DNA of 64,000 nt from Apoderus coryli (Eukaryota; Arthropoda; Insecta; Coleoptera; Attelabidae), in the NCBI GenBank assembly GCA_911728435.2, contig OU452199.1, positions 16,812,860 to 16,876,859 on the forward strand, given 5' to 3'. The position numbers were made by a program, and so were the translations under genes. The notes under the pieces were generated by a model. It did not search any database, was not told the origin of the DNA, and was given only the letters and a program-made list of their open reading frames with translations. Shown here one piece after another: positions 11,166 through 23,470 of the stretch; the stretch's first letter is position 1; every line of letters begins with the position of its first letter.

Positions 11166-13160
11166 GTATTTATCCAAAGTCAATGTAAAATATATAAACT
11201 TAACGATTCTACCGCGGCTATCCGTTCTCATGCCTCTTTGCAGTATAAAAGGGCATCGAATGCAGCGTTTTTTGACACATTTCTCCCTCGTATATAAGAC
11301 GTATAATAAATCATGGCTGCCAAAGGATACCGACAGTAATAAAAATAACTACAGTGACTGGAAAAAGTATTGGGTTAATGATTAATAGAAAAAAAGGATT
11401 AGAGTTTGCAAATAAAAATATGAATGAAATAAATAATTTTTGGCAACGTGTTATTTTCTCAGATTAATCTAAATATAATCGGATGGACATCATATTATTA
11501 TGGTATGGCGAGGATTTAATGTGGAATTTAAACAAGAAAATTTGTGTCCGACAGTCAAAATCGGTGGCAGAATATCGTAACCATGATCTGTTAAATAGTT
11601 TTACTTAGATTAATAAATTGAAAAAAGATCTATCAAATTAGATAATAATTTTTAATAAAAGTTCATGTGGATGAAACTTTTTGCAGTCACTGTATGAGAC
11701 ACGGCCAGTATACGACACGAGCGGAACACGTTGCGAGTTTAAGCATCAAGATTTACATGTGCAAAGCCAGCGTCTTCTTTTCAATATTTATCATCAGTTA
11801 AGGTCTGAAATAATGAAGTAACGAATACACATATTATTAAATTTTTACGTTTTATAGAAAATGTCACTGACTAAGTTGCTGGTTTATAATATCAGAAGCA
11901 TATTATTATAAATGTATCTACTTATATGCATAACAAGTATTAACAATAGTATTAATTATTATAAAGGTATGTTCCTTGCTGTTCGAACCCGGACTAGGTA
12001 CGTGTGCATCTATCTCTAAATTTCTAAAAACAAAAACAGTCTTTTTCAGCGTAGGTTTATATGTCGCCGTGTTGGAGCGGCAAGGAAAAATACAGTATAC
12101 ATACTTTAATACAAATGAACATACAATAATTGTTAATACATAAAGGATTTTTATAATATCGTAGGCCATGTATTTTTATGAAAAATTAAAAAGGTGCGCC
12201 TATGGACGGCTGCGGTCGGTATTGACATTACAAAGGGATATCGAGTTGTGGTTTTTTATATCATTTTAAACTAACTTTAGAAACACTATACCACAAGACA
12301 GTTGATTGATTGATATATTTATTCATATATTGTATTATGTATTGTTTCACACAACAAACTGGAATGGGATCAGGTCTAGTTTGTTCTCTAATTTCTGTTT
12401 TCGTCCTTAGCTTTTAGCGTTATTCTACATCAAAATGTTAAACATGAGCGCTTTTTAAACTTAATACATATATCAGAATTACTGTTTACCATCTTATTTT
12501 GAACTTACTTCGGCAACGAATCATCTCGACATTGTATGTGTAGAAATCCTTGCCACCGGTTTTGAAATACGAATGAATATGAAACGAGATGTTGTTGAAG
12601 CATCGGGACATCGAAACAGACGACGGTAGAACAGCATACAGCGTCGGTCTCTTCACCACTATACATGTACCCTCTTTCTCTACAACCGCTGCACCGTATA
12701 CCGGTGATTAATGACCGCTGGAAGATTGGAAGTAATTAAAGCGAGGGAATAAATGGCAGCCAGCTCCGTTCCATTCCGTTCCTGCGGTTCCGGCCTAACA
12801 ATGCACCCATTTATTTTATCCACATCTAGAGTTAGTATATAGTGTATGTTGGTATTTACAAGAGTGTGAGTGAGTTTATAATATATATACACACACGATC
12901 CACATGTTATTAGCAATGAGATTTAGCCTGAGTGCCAAAATGCTTCAAGAAGTAACATTTGCTGATTATTTTTTAGTACAATAATTTACGGGCTTAAATA
13001 TTAGCACTGTGTTTGTATACTAACGAGGTACAGTGAAAATGAGAATATATTGGGAAAGCTGCGTTTTATTTCGGGAACTAATTAAATATCTTTTGTTTAG
13101 TAGGTAATTCTTTTTATTGCAAATATAAATCAATATTAGCAAAAGATCACAGGTATTATA
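11166..13160. other. No gene recognised
   Basis: AT-rich sequence with short ORFs only. TATAAAAG occurs at about 11244. A 200-base patch around 12680-12800 is less AT-rich. Nothing codes convincingly. Confidence 0.5.
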
Positions 13161-13428
13161 TTAGTACATTCAAAAAGACCATATTATAGGATGACACATG
13201 ATAGCGACACTAGAATTTTTTCCATATGATTTTTATTTAGTACTAACCTTCAAACGATACGTGTATAAATTTGACAGCAATCTTACTATTGATTCGTGAG
13301 TTATAGCATTTTGTATGAAGCAACGTTCATTATTGAAAAAAAAAAATGGAAAAAAGTGAATTTCGAGTTTTGATAAAGCATTGCTTTTTCATAAAAAAAA
13401 TACAATGGAAACCAAACAATGGCTTGAT
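13161..13428 (+). pseudogene. Mariner transposase gene copy A, 5' part
   Basis: This stretch aligns base by base with the start of the second mariner at 54982: a TA then TTAG... terminus, an untranslated leader, and an ATG near 13346 opening MEKSEFRVLIKHCF. It stops inside the N-terminal region at the sequence GGCTTGAT (13421-13428). The same eight bases recur at 17761, where the gene resumes. The interruption is the insertion described at 13429-17760. Confidence 0.88.
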
Positions 13429-15021
13429 CAGTGGCGGCTTGTGGCAGTTTAATGTGGTGAAGCATAACATAAAATAAAGTCATATACTTAATAGGCAGCT
13501 CAAATTAATAGGGATATCCCTACTTCGTCAACTGCATAAAATATAGGTTATGTTTATAAGTAAACTGTCAATCAAATTACTTTTATGCTACCTGTTAGCA
13601 AATCATAATTCGTCTCATACCAGATATTATTAAAAGCTCTGCTTTTATGCATTTGCCTTTATTTATATTTATCAAACATTTATTTAAATCTGGAACAGGT
13701 GTGTCTGTATATTTTTAACAAGATTTTTCTGTTTGTAAAAGGAGTGTTGATTAAAAAAACTTAACTTTAGTTAAAATTAAAAAATAAACATCATTTTTCA
13801 TAATAACTTCGCTTACCTGATGTCAGCGTAAATATAATTTACGCTGCTGATGTGTAGTACTTCCACTTGCTTCTTCCATATTAAAGGATGAGATATTAAA
13901 ATATATTATTAAAAAAACAATATTTTACGGTACCCACGCATTTATTTTTATAAAAATAGGTAGGTACCCACTAATTAATACTCGTATATATATTTGTTTA
14001 ATTTGTTCACTACTTTTTTAGATTTTAAAACTTAAATTAAATATGTAGGTAACTAAATAGAAAGACTAATTTGTATTCAAAATATCAAAAATCAAAACTT
14101 TAAGCTTCCCGAAAAGTAAATAAAAATAATATTAGCACAGGTATAGCACAACTGTGACAGCACTATAAATTTGCAACTGTGTGATAGAGATAGATATAAT
14201 CAAAATAATAATCGACATATAGGTACAAAACACTCGCCAAGCGTTGTCATAATATTATAACCTTATTATACATTAAATCTCTGCTGCATCTATATGAAGC
14301 ATGCTTCTTATAGTGTTTTTTTATTGGCAAGATTCGTATGCTATGCTTAGTACAATTAAACGCTGGCAACTATGTTTACACGAAGAGCGATAGGTGGTTG
14401 TATAGTGGGTATATGCCAGATGGCAGTGTTGCCCATTGTTGCTGAATTATAGATGAAAATGCTTTGAGGCACCCTTCCTCTGCATAAGAACGTGTATGAT
14501 AAATAAATAGGCTATTGTCATAGGACAAAAGCACTGGCAAGGGTGTCAACTGTCGCACATAGGGAAGAGAGAGAGGCCGAAATAAATAATGTTTTACTAC
14601 TATTACACGAATAAAAAAAAAAGAGAAATACCGATAGGTATGTCAAAGATTAATCTACACAATAGATAGTCAGCGTATATGGGAAATAAAACAAAAATTG
14701 AAACTGTCTCGACACGAGCTACATCTATTAGAAAAACATGCAACCATGGAAATGTAGATGGCGTTATATGTATTGTGTTGAAATAAAATAATCATATGGG
14801 CAATGTTAGACAAGGACGAGTATACTTTCCCCTACGAGGTGGGAGTTTGTTTTTATATTATAGGTATCATATATGTACTACTGTGCAGCAGTGTTTTTTG
14901 TTTAAAATTATATGGTATACGTATACCTATCTACGCAAAGATTAATGTGTATGGACGAAAATAAAAGAAATTACTATAATAGTATAAATATACAGGGCTG
15001 GTTTATTAAATGTTTTAGACA

Positions 15022-15070
15022 ATAATTTTAAATGACTAAAATAATATTATTTCAGTCATTTAATTTTAAA
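15022..15070. repeat. Long palindrome inside copy A
   Basis: The core reads AAATGACT...AGTCATTT around AATAATATTATT, with matching TTTTAA arms outside. Copy B (about 49262-49316) keeps it as a perfect 32-base palindrome. Copy A has one T-to-C change. Confidence 0.8.
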
Positions 15071-17049
15071 TTTCGGATATAAGGATGCATCAAAAAGTTA
15101 TATTTAAATTAACGAAATTTGGCGTTATAGATAGGACTTCCGGTTATTACCTGATTCAGTTTTAAGGATCAAACTCAAACAGCAGATTCAACTTGTCGTT
15201 AACATTTTGAAAAAATAAATCTCAGAGGCGGGTAAATTAAAGGGGCATACAGGCGTGAAATGCTACCCTAACTTTTTTATGCACATTTTTTGCGTGTGTT
15301 TCAATTCGGAGATGTAAAATCTAACAAATTATATACGTAATAAATGTATCCTTCTGTGATATTGATAGAAAGTCATCGTTATCGCGTAACATCGATTTTA
15401 AGAAATGTTAATATTAAAAAGGCTGTGCTTTTTACAAGTTGCTGAAGTAAATAAGGTTTGAAATTTCCAGCATGACAATAATTATTTAAAAAAATACGGT
15501 TTCGAAATGCAGGATGTAAAAAATTAGAATTTTTAATCTGTTTTTAATGAAAATTTAAATCTATTGAGAAATATGGTTCAGGGTTTTTGTGAAATGTATT
15601 TTACTCCAAAGATTCTACTCATCGATTATAACCGAATTAATTTACTCAAAAATATCTATACTAGTAAAATAACACAATTATCACAATTAGGTTCAAATTC
15701 TGCAACGCCGAATTGAAAAAAAACTTACAGTCTCCCTAATATTGGTTTTTGTGCAATGATCATAAAACTTTAAAAAAATAACGATTTATGTAGATTGTAT
15801 TGTTAACACGTTTCGTAAAAAGCTTTAAAAACCCACCAACAGGGTGTTAAAAGTATCACAACAATAACTTTTTTCATGTTTTAACAAGTACAATCGTCTG
15901 CTTCAGATTGATCCTTAAAAACTGAATAACAGTTTCTCTATATAAAAAAATAAAACTCGTAAATATCATCCCCAAACATTTAATTTGAATACAATTACAT
16001 AACACCATATTTGAAAGTAAATAAAAAAAAACAGCATTACCTAGTTTGACAGATTTGCAAATTGCAAATCAAAGTATCTATGTATACAGGGTGTTGCATA
16101 AGTACTTGTACAAACTTTAAAGGGTGATTCTTTGACTAATTTTAAGATACAAATTTCATATGTACATGGGTCCGCTACGGCTTGGTTTTCGAGATACAGG
16201 AAGTTCAAAAAGAATATTATATTTAGGATTATATGCTTGTTCAATAGCATTGCAATTTGGTGCAATTCGGGATACAGGTGTATTGATGACACCAGAGCTG
16301 TCAAAAGAACTAATAAAAAATACGAAAAATAACAAAATACAAATATCATTCAAAAGACAACAATGCACATAATAGTCGGTACCAAGCCAAATAGGTAGTA
16401 GGTAAATAGATAGAATAGATTTATTTTGTTTCGGGCTTGGGCTTGGCACCGACTTATTGTAATCAAAACTACCCACCAAACGGATACATTTAATTTTACG
16501 CAGATGCTCAAAATGTTAACTTTCTTTCATTAATAGAGACCTGTGAAGTGAGCTTACCTCTTACGCCCACGTATTAAGTACTAAGTTTCAGTTATCAGTT
16601 ATAATTTTTTATTTTCCAAGAAAGCGAAACGAGATATTTAAAACGGCATTGCGCCGCCCTCATGTATACCTCCGGGGGCGGCATCGAAAATCGCTACACG
16701 TCACAAACTTGTAAATGCTTAGAACTACCCCTATATCAAATTTCTATTTTCTATCTTTTTTGTTTTATACCCAAAGCCCTATTCCTACCGAACTTATTAT
16801 TTACCCGAAGAAACATTAAAAAGAAGTAAAATTTAAGTACCTAAACCGATAAAGTGGAACTTATACCTGATGAAGAGACAGACTATTATAATAGGTATAC
16901 CTAATATAATATAGGTAGCACTGATAATTTTTTTATTATAGGTATTATAAGATCTACAACAATCTTGTTACATCTTTGCCACATTGTATACGTGAAATAT
17001 TTAGTCAAAAGTATGTTTCTATCTAAAAGCTTTTCATTTAACGATTGTT

Positions 17050-17095
17050 CGCCACTGATCATGGGACTGGTCTAGTCTTGAAACATGTATGACAT
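17050..17095 (+). ncRNA. Hammerhead-ribozyme-like motif, probably inactive, in copy A
   Basis: CTGATCA is followed by one unpaired base, a GGGACT/AGTCTT stem with a GGTCT loop, then GAAACATGTA. The core G8 position is C here, so self-cleavage is unlikely. A downstream T-rich tail resembles those of the other hammerhead-like modules, which suggests a Penelope-type remnant captured inside the DNA transposon. Confidence 0.4.
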
Positions 17096-17768
17096 GGATT
17101 AAATATTATTATATTAAATTTAATTCATAGAGATTAGGCTTTTATTTCAATACTATACTTGTAATAAATCACCCTGTGTGTTTCTTTTACCGACGAATTG
17201 GCAACAGCACGACACACACCACATTCGCTTGTTTTTTTTTCTACCCTCCCTGCGTATCCCCTCCAGATTAATACAGAATTTCATCAATTTCTCTCTCTGA
17301 CAATACAGCATTGCCGGTGCATATCTGTTGCAAATGATCTAAATAATTGTTATACGTTGCGTTTTGTTTTTGATATTAATAAACTACAAAACGGTTTCTG
17401 GCTGTGACAATACTGCTCTATGCTTTACACGCTAGTCTACGCCACGTAGTGGCAGGCATACTTAGAGATGTTCTGATTTTAATGCATTGGGCTGACTATC
17501 TATTGTGTAGATTAATCTTTGGGTATGTAAATTACGTATGTTAAATAGATGTATACGATAAAGCCTGCTTCAGATGAAGACGAAATTCAAAATTACAGTT
17601 GTATGGTAAAGCAGATTCAAAATTAAGTACCTATACATTAATTTATAGTTTAAATTTTTTATGGAGAAAAATAATTACATAATAAAATAAAATACTTAAA
17701 TATTATTAATGTTACTGATTATTTAGGGGAAGCGTTGCTTCATAGGACAAGCCGCCACTGGGCTTGAT

Positions 17769-18266
17769 AAACAATATCCAAACTCTACTCCATATGGAGA
17801 CAAATTCTAGAGAAGTGGATTGCTGAATTTAAACGTGGTCGTACCAGCACAAATGACGCAGAGCGCAGTGGACGCCCAAATGAGGCTGTTATTCCCGAAA
17901 ACGTCAAAAAATTCACAAATTGGTTATGAACGATCGCAAATTGAAGGTGCATGAGCTAGCTGACATTGTAAATATATCAGATGGTAGTGTTTTTACCATT
18001 TTACACGAACATTTGAGTATGCGAAAGCTCTGTGCAAAGTGGGTGCCGCGTAAGCTAACAGTCGACCAAAAACAACAACGAATTGATGCTTCAGAGGAGT
18101 GTTTGGAGCTGTTAAACCGCAAGAAAATGGAATTCTGTAGTCGATATATGACAATGGATGAAACATGTATTCACTATTACACACCAGAATCCAAAATACA
18201 GTCAGCTGAGTCAAAGCTAGCAAAGACGCAACAGTCGGCCGGTAAGGTGATGACGGCTGTATTGTT
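17769..18266 (+). pseudogene. Mariner transposase gene copy A, 3' part
   Basis: It resumes at the second GGCTTGAT and continues through the helix-turn-helix region (SDGSVFTILHEHL, MRKLCAKWVPRKL) into the catalytic domain with MDET (first aspartate) and HYYTPESK. The reading frame is broken near 17800-17910 and open from 17920. It ends after SAGKVM at about 18266, where the sequence switches to an unrelated repeat, so the second and third catalytic residues are lost. An irritans-type mariner is the best match. Confidence 0.88.
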
Positions 18267-18475
18267 GTGTAGTTTTGTCCTAAAATTTTCAAACTCGAAT
18301 TTCTCGAAAACGTTTAAGTTTTTCTTCTTTATTTCTCATCTTTATTCTATCACATTTCTGACACAAAATGAATAAGTCACTTGAAAAAAAAGTTAGGTTA
18401 TAATTAAGGCAAGGGCCCCCCCATTTATCCGCCTTTTTTATTTAATTTCATGTCAGTTTACGACATTGAACTTCC
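18267..18475 (+). repeat. Fragment of dispersed repeat family R1
   Basis: It contains TTTTGTCCTAAAATTTTC, CTCGAATTTCTCGAAAAC, GTTAGGTTATAATTAAGGC and GTCAGTTTACGACATT. The same ordered blocks occur in the arms of 22306-23932 and at 61995-62400. This fragment directly truncates mariner copy A. Confidence 0.75.
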
Positions 18476-19259
18476 ATGTACAGAATTAAGTACTGAGTCT
18501 CGTAGAGGGTTAAAACTTAAAAAGTCTTATAAAAAAAATAAAATTGAGTGATATATTAACTTGTAAATTCAATTAAATTTTGTGAGAAAAGACGTAAAAC
18601 TTATTAGAGACTGAGAAACGTGATTCAATAAGAGTTTAAAGTACAAAGAACCCTAATAATGTTACTATGGCTTTAACTAAAAATGCCATGTTGTATCTAG
18701 TACCAAAATATGTTTTAAATGTATACGATACGTTACGTACGTAGTTTGTTGTTTTTTAATTAAAAATGTTTCAGTTGTACTGTTGCAATTTTGTATATTT
18801 TTGATATTTTGCATAAATAAGTTGCTTTTATGTATTTTTAACACGAACTGGTGTAAAATTTACACAATATGGTGTGTTATGTATAACACTGGTTTGTGTC
18901 AATTGTAGACGGTAGTTACCAAAAATCTTAGTGTAGAATATACACGGAATGGTGTGGACTTATATAGACCATTTCTCGTATAAAATTTTACGCAATTTTT
19001 TTTATTGTGTATATAATAGGTAGCTTATCCAGAAGCAGGTGGTCCCAAACATTTGCCAAAGTCTTTTATCACATTTTTGATTGATTTATCAAAACTAAAA
19101 ATAATCACATTCCTAGAGTACCTATCTGCATATTAAAACCAACAGGATTAGCCATTCGTCAAAATTATGTAGCTCTCACTTTTTTTGAAATATCTGTGTC
19201 AATAATACAGTTAACCTAGACTAGAAAGTAAAATCGGTACTTGACAGCAAAGGATTACA
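18476..19259. other. No gene recognised
   Basis: AT-rich sequence without a recognisable coding segment or repeat border. Confidence 0.5.
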
Positions 19260-19870
19260 GGGCCGAATGAGGCGTAAATCACTTTCATGACAGTTGCTTG
19301 ACAACTATTACAACCTCATTGATAAATCCCAATCGATACGTTATATAAAACCATGTCCGCCCTTGTGCCTCATTCATCTTTTCCGCCACCTGTTCAGACA
19401 GCTAGTAAACAAAACCTCAGCGTGTCATGTTCGCTTTTTCTATTTGACGCATACCGACGCTGCACAATACCCAGTCGCCGTGATTTTCAATAGTTCTCGT
19501 CACACGAAAACAGTTGCGATAATATGTGCACCGGATCACCTCCAACACGCACCATGTGAGCGGCACACCACGTGACGCATCACGTGTACTTTCCACTTGG
19601 TTGTGTGGTGATTTTTCTGAGGCGGTCGCTTCTATCAATTCGTCACGCGAGTTAAGGTAGGTAGGCGGTAATGACGCCGCGTCACTCAACCAATCACCAT
19701 CTACGCCATATTGCCGGGTAGGCGTTGCCATTCGTAACCCTTTGATTATGCGTTATTACGCGTGTTGCGTCAGAGTCGAGCGCCGCCGTTATACTGAAAT
19801 GCCGGTGTGTATAGGTATGATGGCTTTGGCGAGGAGGTGCGGTGTCGATGGTTCATGTGTTTTTGAAATA
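19260..19870 (+). promoter_or_regulatory. CpG-rich segment, candidate promoter and first exon
   Basis: This is the most CpG-rich 600 bases in the window, set in AT-rich sequence. On the plus strand it has TATATAAAACC at about 19341, an ATG in a fair context at 19353 opening a short frame of about 48 codons, two CACGTG boxes near 19570-19590, and a donor-like GAGTTAAG/GTAGGT at 19656/19657. CCAAT occurs near 19690. No transposon signature is seen. It could be the 5' end of a host gene whose other exons are outside recognition range. The role is inferred from composition and motifs only. Confidence 0.35.
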
Positions 19871-22305
19871 AAATTATATCAACCAAACACGTGTTGATGC
19901 GATAAGGCGCTTATATTTTAATAATCTTTATAAAAGTGGGTTAAGGTGGAATTACAGTGAATTCTTAAGTAGCCAAAGTGACCAAATAATGTAATAGGAA
20001 TAAGTGTAAATATTACATTTTTATACAGGGTGAGTCACCATGGACACCACTGAGTTTTAGGGCAAAACTTGTTCATGTCTGTTATCGGTACATTTTTAGG
20101 TCCATTAAGGCCATATTCTAAGAATATTTCTAAATACAAATGATGGTTGAAAATAAAGTCGCATATCATAGTTATTATTTTTTTAAATACAATGCTCCTT
20201 ATTTTGTTGTTTGTTTTCTAATTCCTTATAGAAAAATAAGATAAAATTAGGTATATTTCAGGGTATTTTAATTTATTTATTTATTATTTTTTTTTTTTCA
20301 AAAGACAAGGTTTTAGTTAAATATCATCATGAAATGAAACTACTGAATTAGTAGTAAATAATAGGTAATTTTCTCCCAATTTTGCAAAAGTTATACTGAA
20401 AATAATTACCTATACCTATCAATATTACATATTGTGAGGTCAGAGAGTAACATATTTTGAGATTTCACGGGTTTTGTGTTTTATTTTCCTCAAAAGATGT
20501 TAATACCTGTCTATTATTCAAGACTGTGCCAAATTGTGTTATAATTCTCTTTGATACTACTTAAATTAACACCAATGCTTGGTTAAGAGGGAAAATATGT
20601 TAAAATGACTAATTAAAAAATTATAAAAGCATTGGGCACTACTCTCAGTTTCTGATTTGAATTAAAACTGGCGCTGTATACATTAAATAATTTGAAAGTT
20701 TTATTGTGACAAGAACAATAAAAACTTAATATCTGATGATGAGTTGTTTCGCACAGTAATAAAAGACCTACGGGCTACCAAAAAACTAAATTACTTCTTT
20801 TTCTTTTAAAACTTGTAACACCTGCACCTTATAATACCTATATAACCTAATAATTATAACCTTTCCAAGTATATTCTTTGGAAAGGTTATATAACCACAA
20901 GTACTTCTTAGGTACTAGAAAAAATTGTATGCACCTAGTTGATCTCCTGGTAAAAGGTAAGAATAAAGGAAAATATGAATTGCATCTCCAAATAGGTATA
21001 TCTGTAAAGTGTAATTTATTAAATTTTTAAATAGGCTAAGGTTAACCCTGATTACCAACAGGCTGACAAACCCAGTGCTTAACGAGGCAGTCGTTGATTT
21101 AGATCATCATAAATATTAAAATATTTGAATAATTTCAGAATTAATAAGCTAGATCAAAATTTTAAAAGTTAATCTTTGATCTAACAATAATATTTCCTCG
21201 GAAATTAATCATGTTGAGACCAAAATAACTTTTTTTTTGTTCTGCGGATCTGAAATTAACACATCACCATACTTTTATTCCATAAGAGTATACTAAATAG
21301 GTATTAAAAAAGTAAATTAAAGTTAAAAAAATTATTTTACGGTTACCTAGTAGTGGTAATAACAGTCATCGCTCCTGCCATCTTTTCATCTGTTCTCATG
21401 CTTGCAACACCAGACAGTCTCTCTACTACTGGCCGGACATGATGAGAAAATATCGAGAAGGGTTCCAACCTTGCGGACAGGTTTACTTCCTTGATAGTTC
21501 GGTCGACTTATGACAAGCATAGCTTCGACAAAAGTGGTTATAATCACAGAGCCGTTCAAAACCTGCATTCCTGTGGACAAAGCTACTGAATTTAATTTTT
21601 CAGCAAAACTCTACATAAGTAATGTTAATGGCTTACCTACCTAAAGCTCATTAGCGTCCCTACACACGTGCACTGATTATATAAACACCGTTCGTTAGAG
21701 ATGAAAAAATACTATATTTTTCTGATATTCTTTGAACGCCAAGTAATCTTCTATATTCATAAGGCTACAGAATAATAAAATTTATAAGCCCCTAACATTA
21801 GGTAATATAATTCTGCCACAACAGAAATTCCAAATAAGCGAGTTTCTTTTCAGTTTTCTTAAAGAGAAATTGTTTTTCTCTTCGCAACTCCTTTGAACAG
21901 AAAAACCTTCACTTCTGTCCTCTCTCTAGGTATACTCTTTATATAAAAATAATTACCTAAACTTTGATGCGACAGACAATACCATTTATGAAAATAAATA
22001 CCTACCTATACCCATATTTAATAAGACAAATTGTGAATTTGTAATCGTGCATATGATGCGTTTTAAATGTTTTTTGTAGGTTAAGTACCGTATGAAACTT
22101 GCCCACTAAAATCTCGTATAGACTTAGTTGGATTTTATACAAAAATAAAATTATATTAAAATAATTTTTAAGTAAATGCCTTGAAAATAAGGAAGACATT
22201 TAACTCTTGATTTTCATTTGGACCGGCCTTTTTTTAATGAGTTCGTATTTCTTAAACGTTGATATAATTTGGGAAATGATCTGTTAGGATAAAGTCGTCT
22301 ATACA
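19871..22305. other. No gene recognised; one strong hairpin
   Basis: AT-rich sequence. A perfect inverted repeat ATAACCTTTCCAA / TTGGAAAGGTTAT lies at about 20859-20893. A TACAGGGTGAGTCACC segment near 20025 recalls common insect transposon ends but has no visible partner. Confidence 0.5.
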
Positions 22306-22902
22306 AGGTATTTCCAAAAAGCTGGCCAAAATTTGTGATCGAATTGGGGAGGATCTAATCATGAAAAAAACCTAAATTGTAATTTTTCGAAAAATCCTTA
22401 TTTACAAAGATACAGGGTGTTAAAGATGACTGCTTGAGGACGATTTTTTGAAATATTTTCGAAACAAGCAAAGATGAATTAACCAAATATAGCAAATTTA
22501 TTCACCTAGTTAAATGTCGTAAACCGACATGAAATTGAATAAAAAAGGATGACCATAGGCGGGTAAACGGGGGGAACCCAGAAAAGTTTTCGACATAAAA
22601 AAGGCATACTTCTTTTTTCTCGAAAAACTTAAAGGTTTTCAAGAAATTCGAAAATTTTAGGACAAAACTGATCCTTAGTAAACAGCATTAATCAAATTAT
22701 TGAAATACAGTTTGCTAACGAAAAGTTTTCCAAAATTTTATTAATGCTTTGTAAGGACCAGTTTTGTCCTAAAATTTTCAAACTCGAATTTCTCGAAAAC
22801 CTTTAAGTTTTTCGAGAAAAAAGAAGTATGCCTTTTTTAAATTTTGTGAATTATCAGGTTTCGGGAAAAATGAAAATTCCAATTAACTTGATGTAGTCTC
22901 TA

Positions 22903-22942
22903 TTGCAACGTTTCGTACCAATATATGCACTTCTTCAGGCTA
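22903..22942 (-). ncRNA. Diverged hammerhead-like motif, left arm
   Basis: On the minus strand CTGAAGA, one base, GTGC, a loop, GTAC and GAAACGTTGC follow in order. GTGC pairs with GTAC through one G-U pair. The flanking stem I is poor. Confidence 0.3.
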
Positions 22943-23427
22943 AAATCGAGAAGAATTTTCTTTATATTTTTAAACTAATAAGTATTTCGCGTAGTCGAAA
23001 AATGAGAATAAAAAAGAATGTACATAAAACAATCAATAAAAAATAAAATAAAACATGAAACGTGTTATACAACATGACACCAGCAAACTGTTAATCTGAC
23101 ACACAATCACATAAGAAACAACTAAAATTAAAGTGCTGTCAACATCCTCACTCACCTTAGAAACAAAAGTTATATCTGTAAATAAATAATCAAAACAACA
23201 AACGATGTATGCGACCATACCAGCAAAAATTCTTTCTCTAAATGCATGTTTATGTATATGAGTGAACTGACCAGAATAAATTGAAGGTACACAATTCAAT
23301 TGTAAATCCATATGATTTGGAGAATAGAAAAGCTAAAAAATACTAATCTTTCAGTATCAGAAATACATAGGTACAAAAACTCAAACCAAGCCTGTGGCAC
23401 ATAAATATATAAAAAATTCTTCTCGAT

Positions 23428-23470
23428 TTTAGCCTGAAGAAGTGCATATATTGGCACCAAACGTTGCCAT
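23428..23470 (+). ncRNA. Diverged hammerhead-like motif, right arm
   Basis: CTGAAGA, one base, GTGC, a loop, then GCAC (perfect pairing) and CAAACGTTGCC. The first G of GAAA is C, so it is probably inactive. Confidence 0.3.

Larger units (their letters stand above)
14644..17521 (+). mobile_element. 2.88-kb DNA transposon copy A: 31-bp inverted termini, 7-bp target duplication
   Basis: Both ends carry the same 31-base inverted repeat beginning CAAAGATTAATC (14644-14674 and 17491-17521). The flanks are the direct repeat GGTATGT (14637-14643 and 17522-17528). A second copy in reverse orientation lies at 46821-49701, nearly identical with a few substitutions. No transposase ORF is present, so this is a non-autonomous family. 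It holds a long palindrome near 15025-15070, a stem-loop around 16371-16456 and a hammerhead-like motif at 17050. Terminus length and the CA start suggest the P superfamily, but this is unproven. Confidence 0.9.
13429..17760. mobile_element. hAT-like non-autonomous DNA transposon inserted in mariner copy A
   Basis: The ends are inverted repeats, CAGTGGCGGCTTGT on the left and its reverse complement at 17747-17760. The flanks are an exact 8-bp target duplication, GGCTTGAT (13421-13428 and 17761-17768). A CAG start with an 8-bp duplication fits the hAT superfamily; the superfamily call is inference, since no transposase is seen. The element is 4332 bp, but 2885 of these are the later insertion at 14644, so it was originally about 1447 bp. 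Confidence 0.85.

Noticed and set aside
11970..12000. tRNA B-box-like GTTCGAACCC
   Set aside because: No acceptor stem, A box or cloverleaf could be built around it.
16041..16479. Several overlapping ORFs of about 100 codons, repeated at 47963-48294
   Set aside because: They lie in a non-coding transposon present twice, occur on both strands over the same bases, and show no domain. Repetition alone explains their conservation.
17198..17407. 69-codon ORF found again at 46935-47144
   Set aside because: Same explanation: both copies sit at the same place in the two 2.88-kb elements, and the frame has no recognisable protein.
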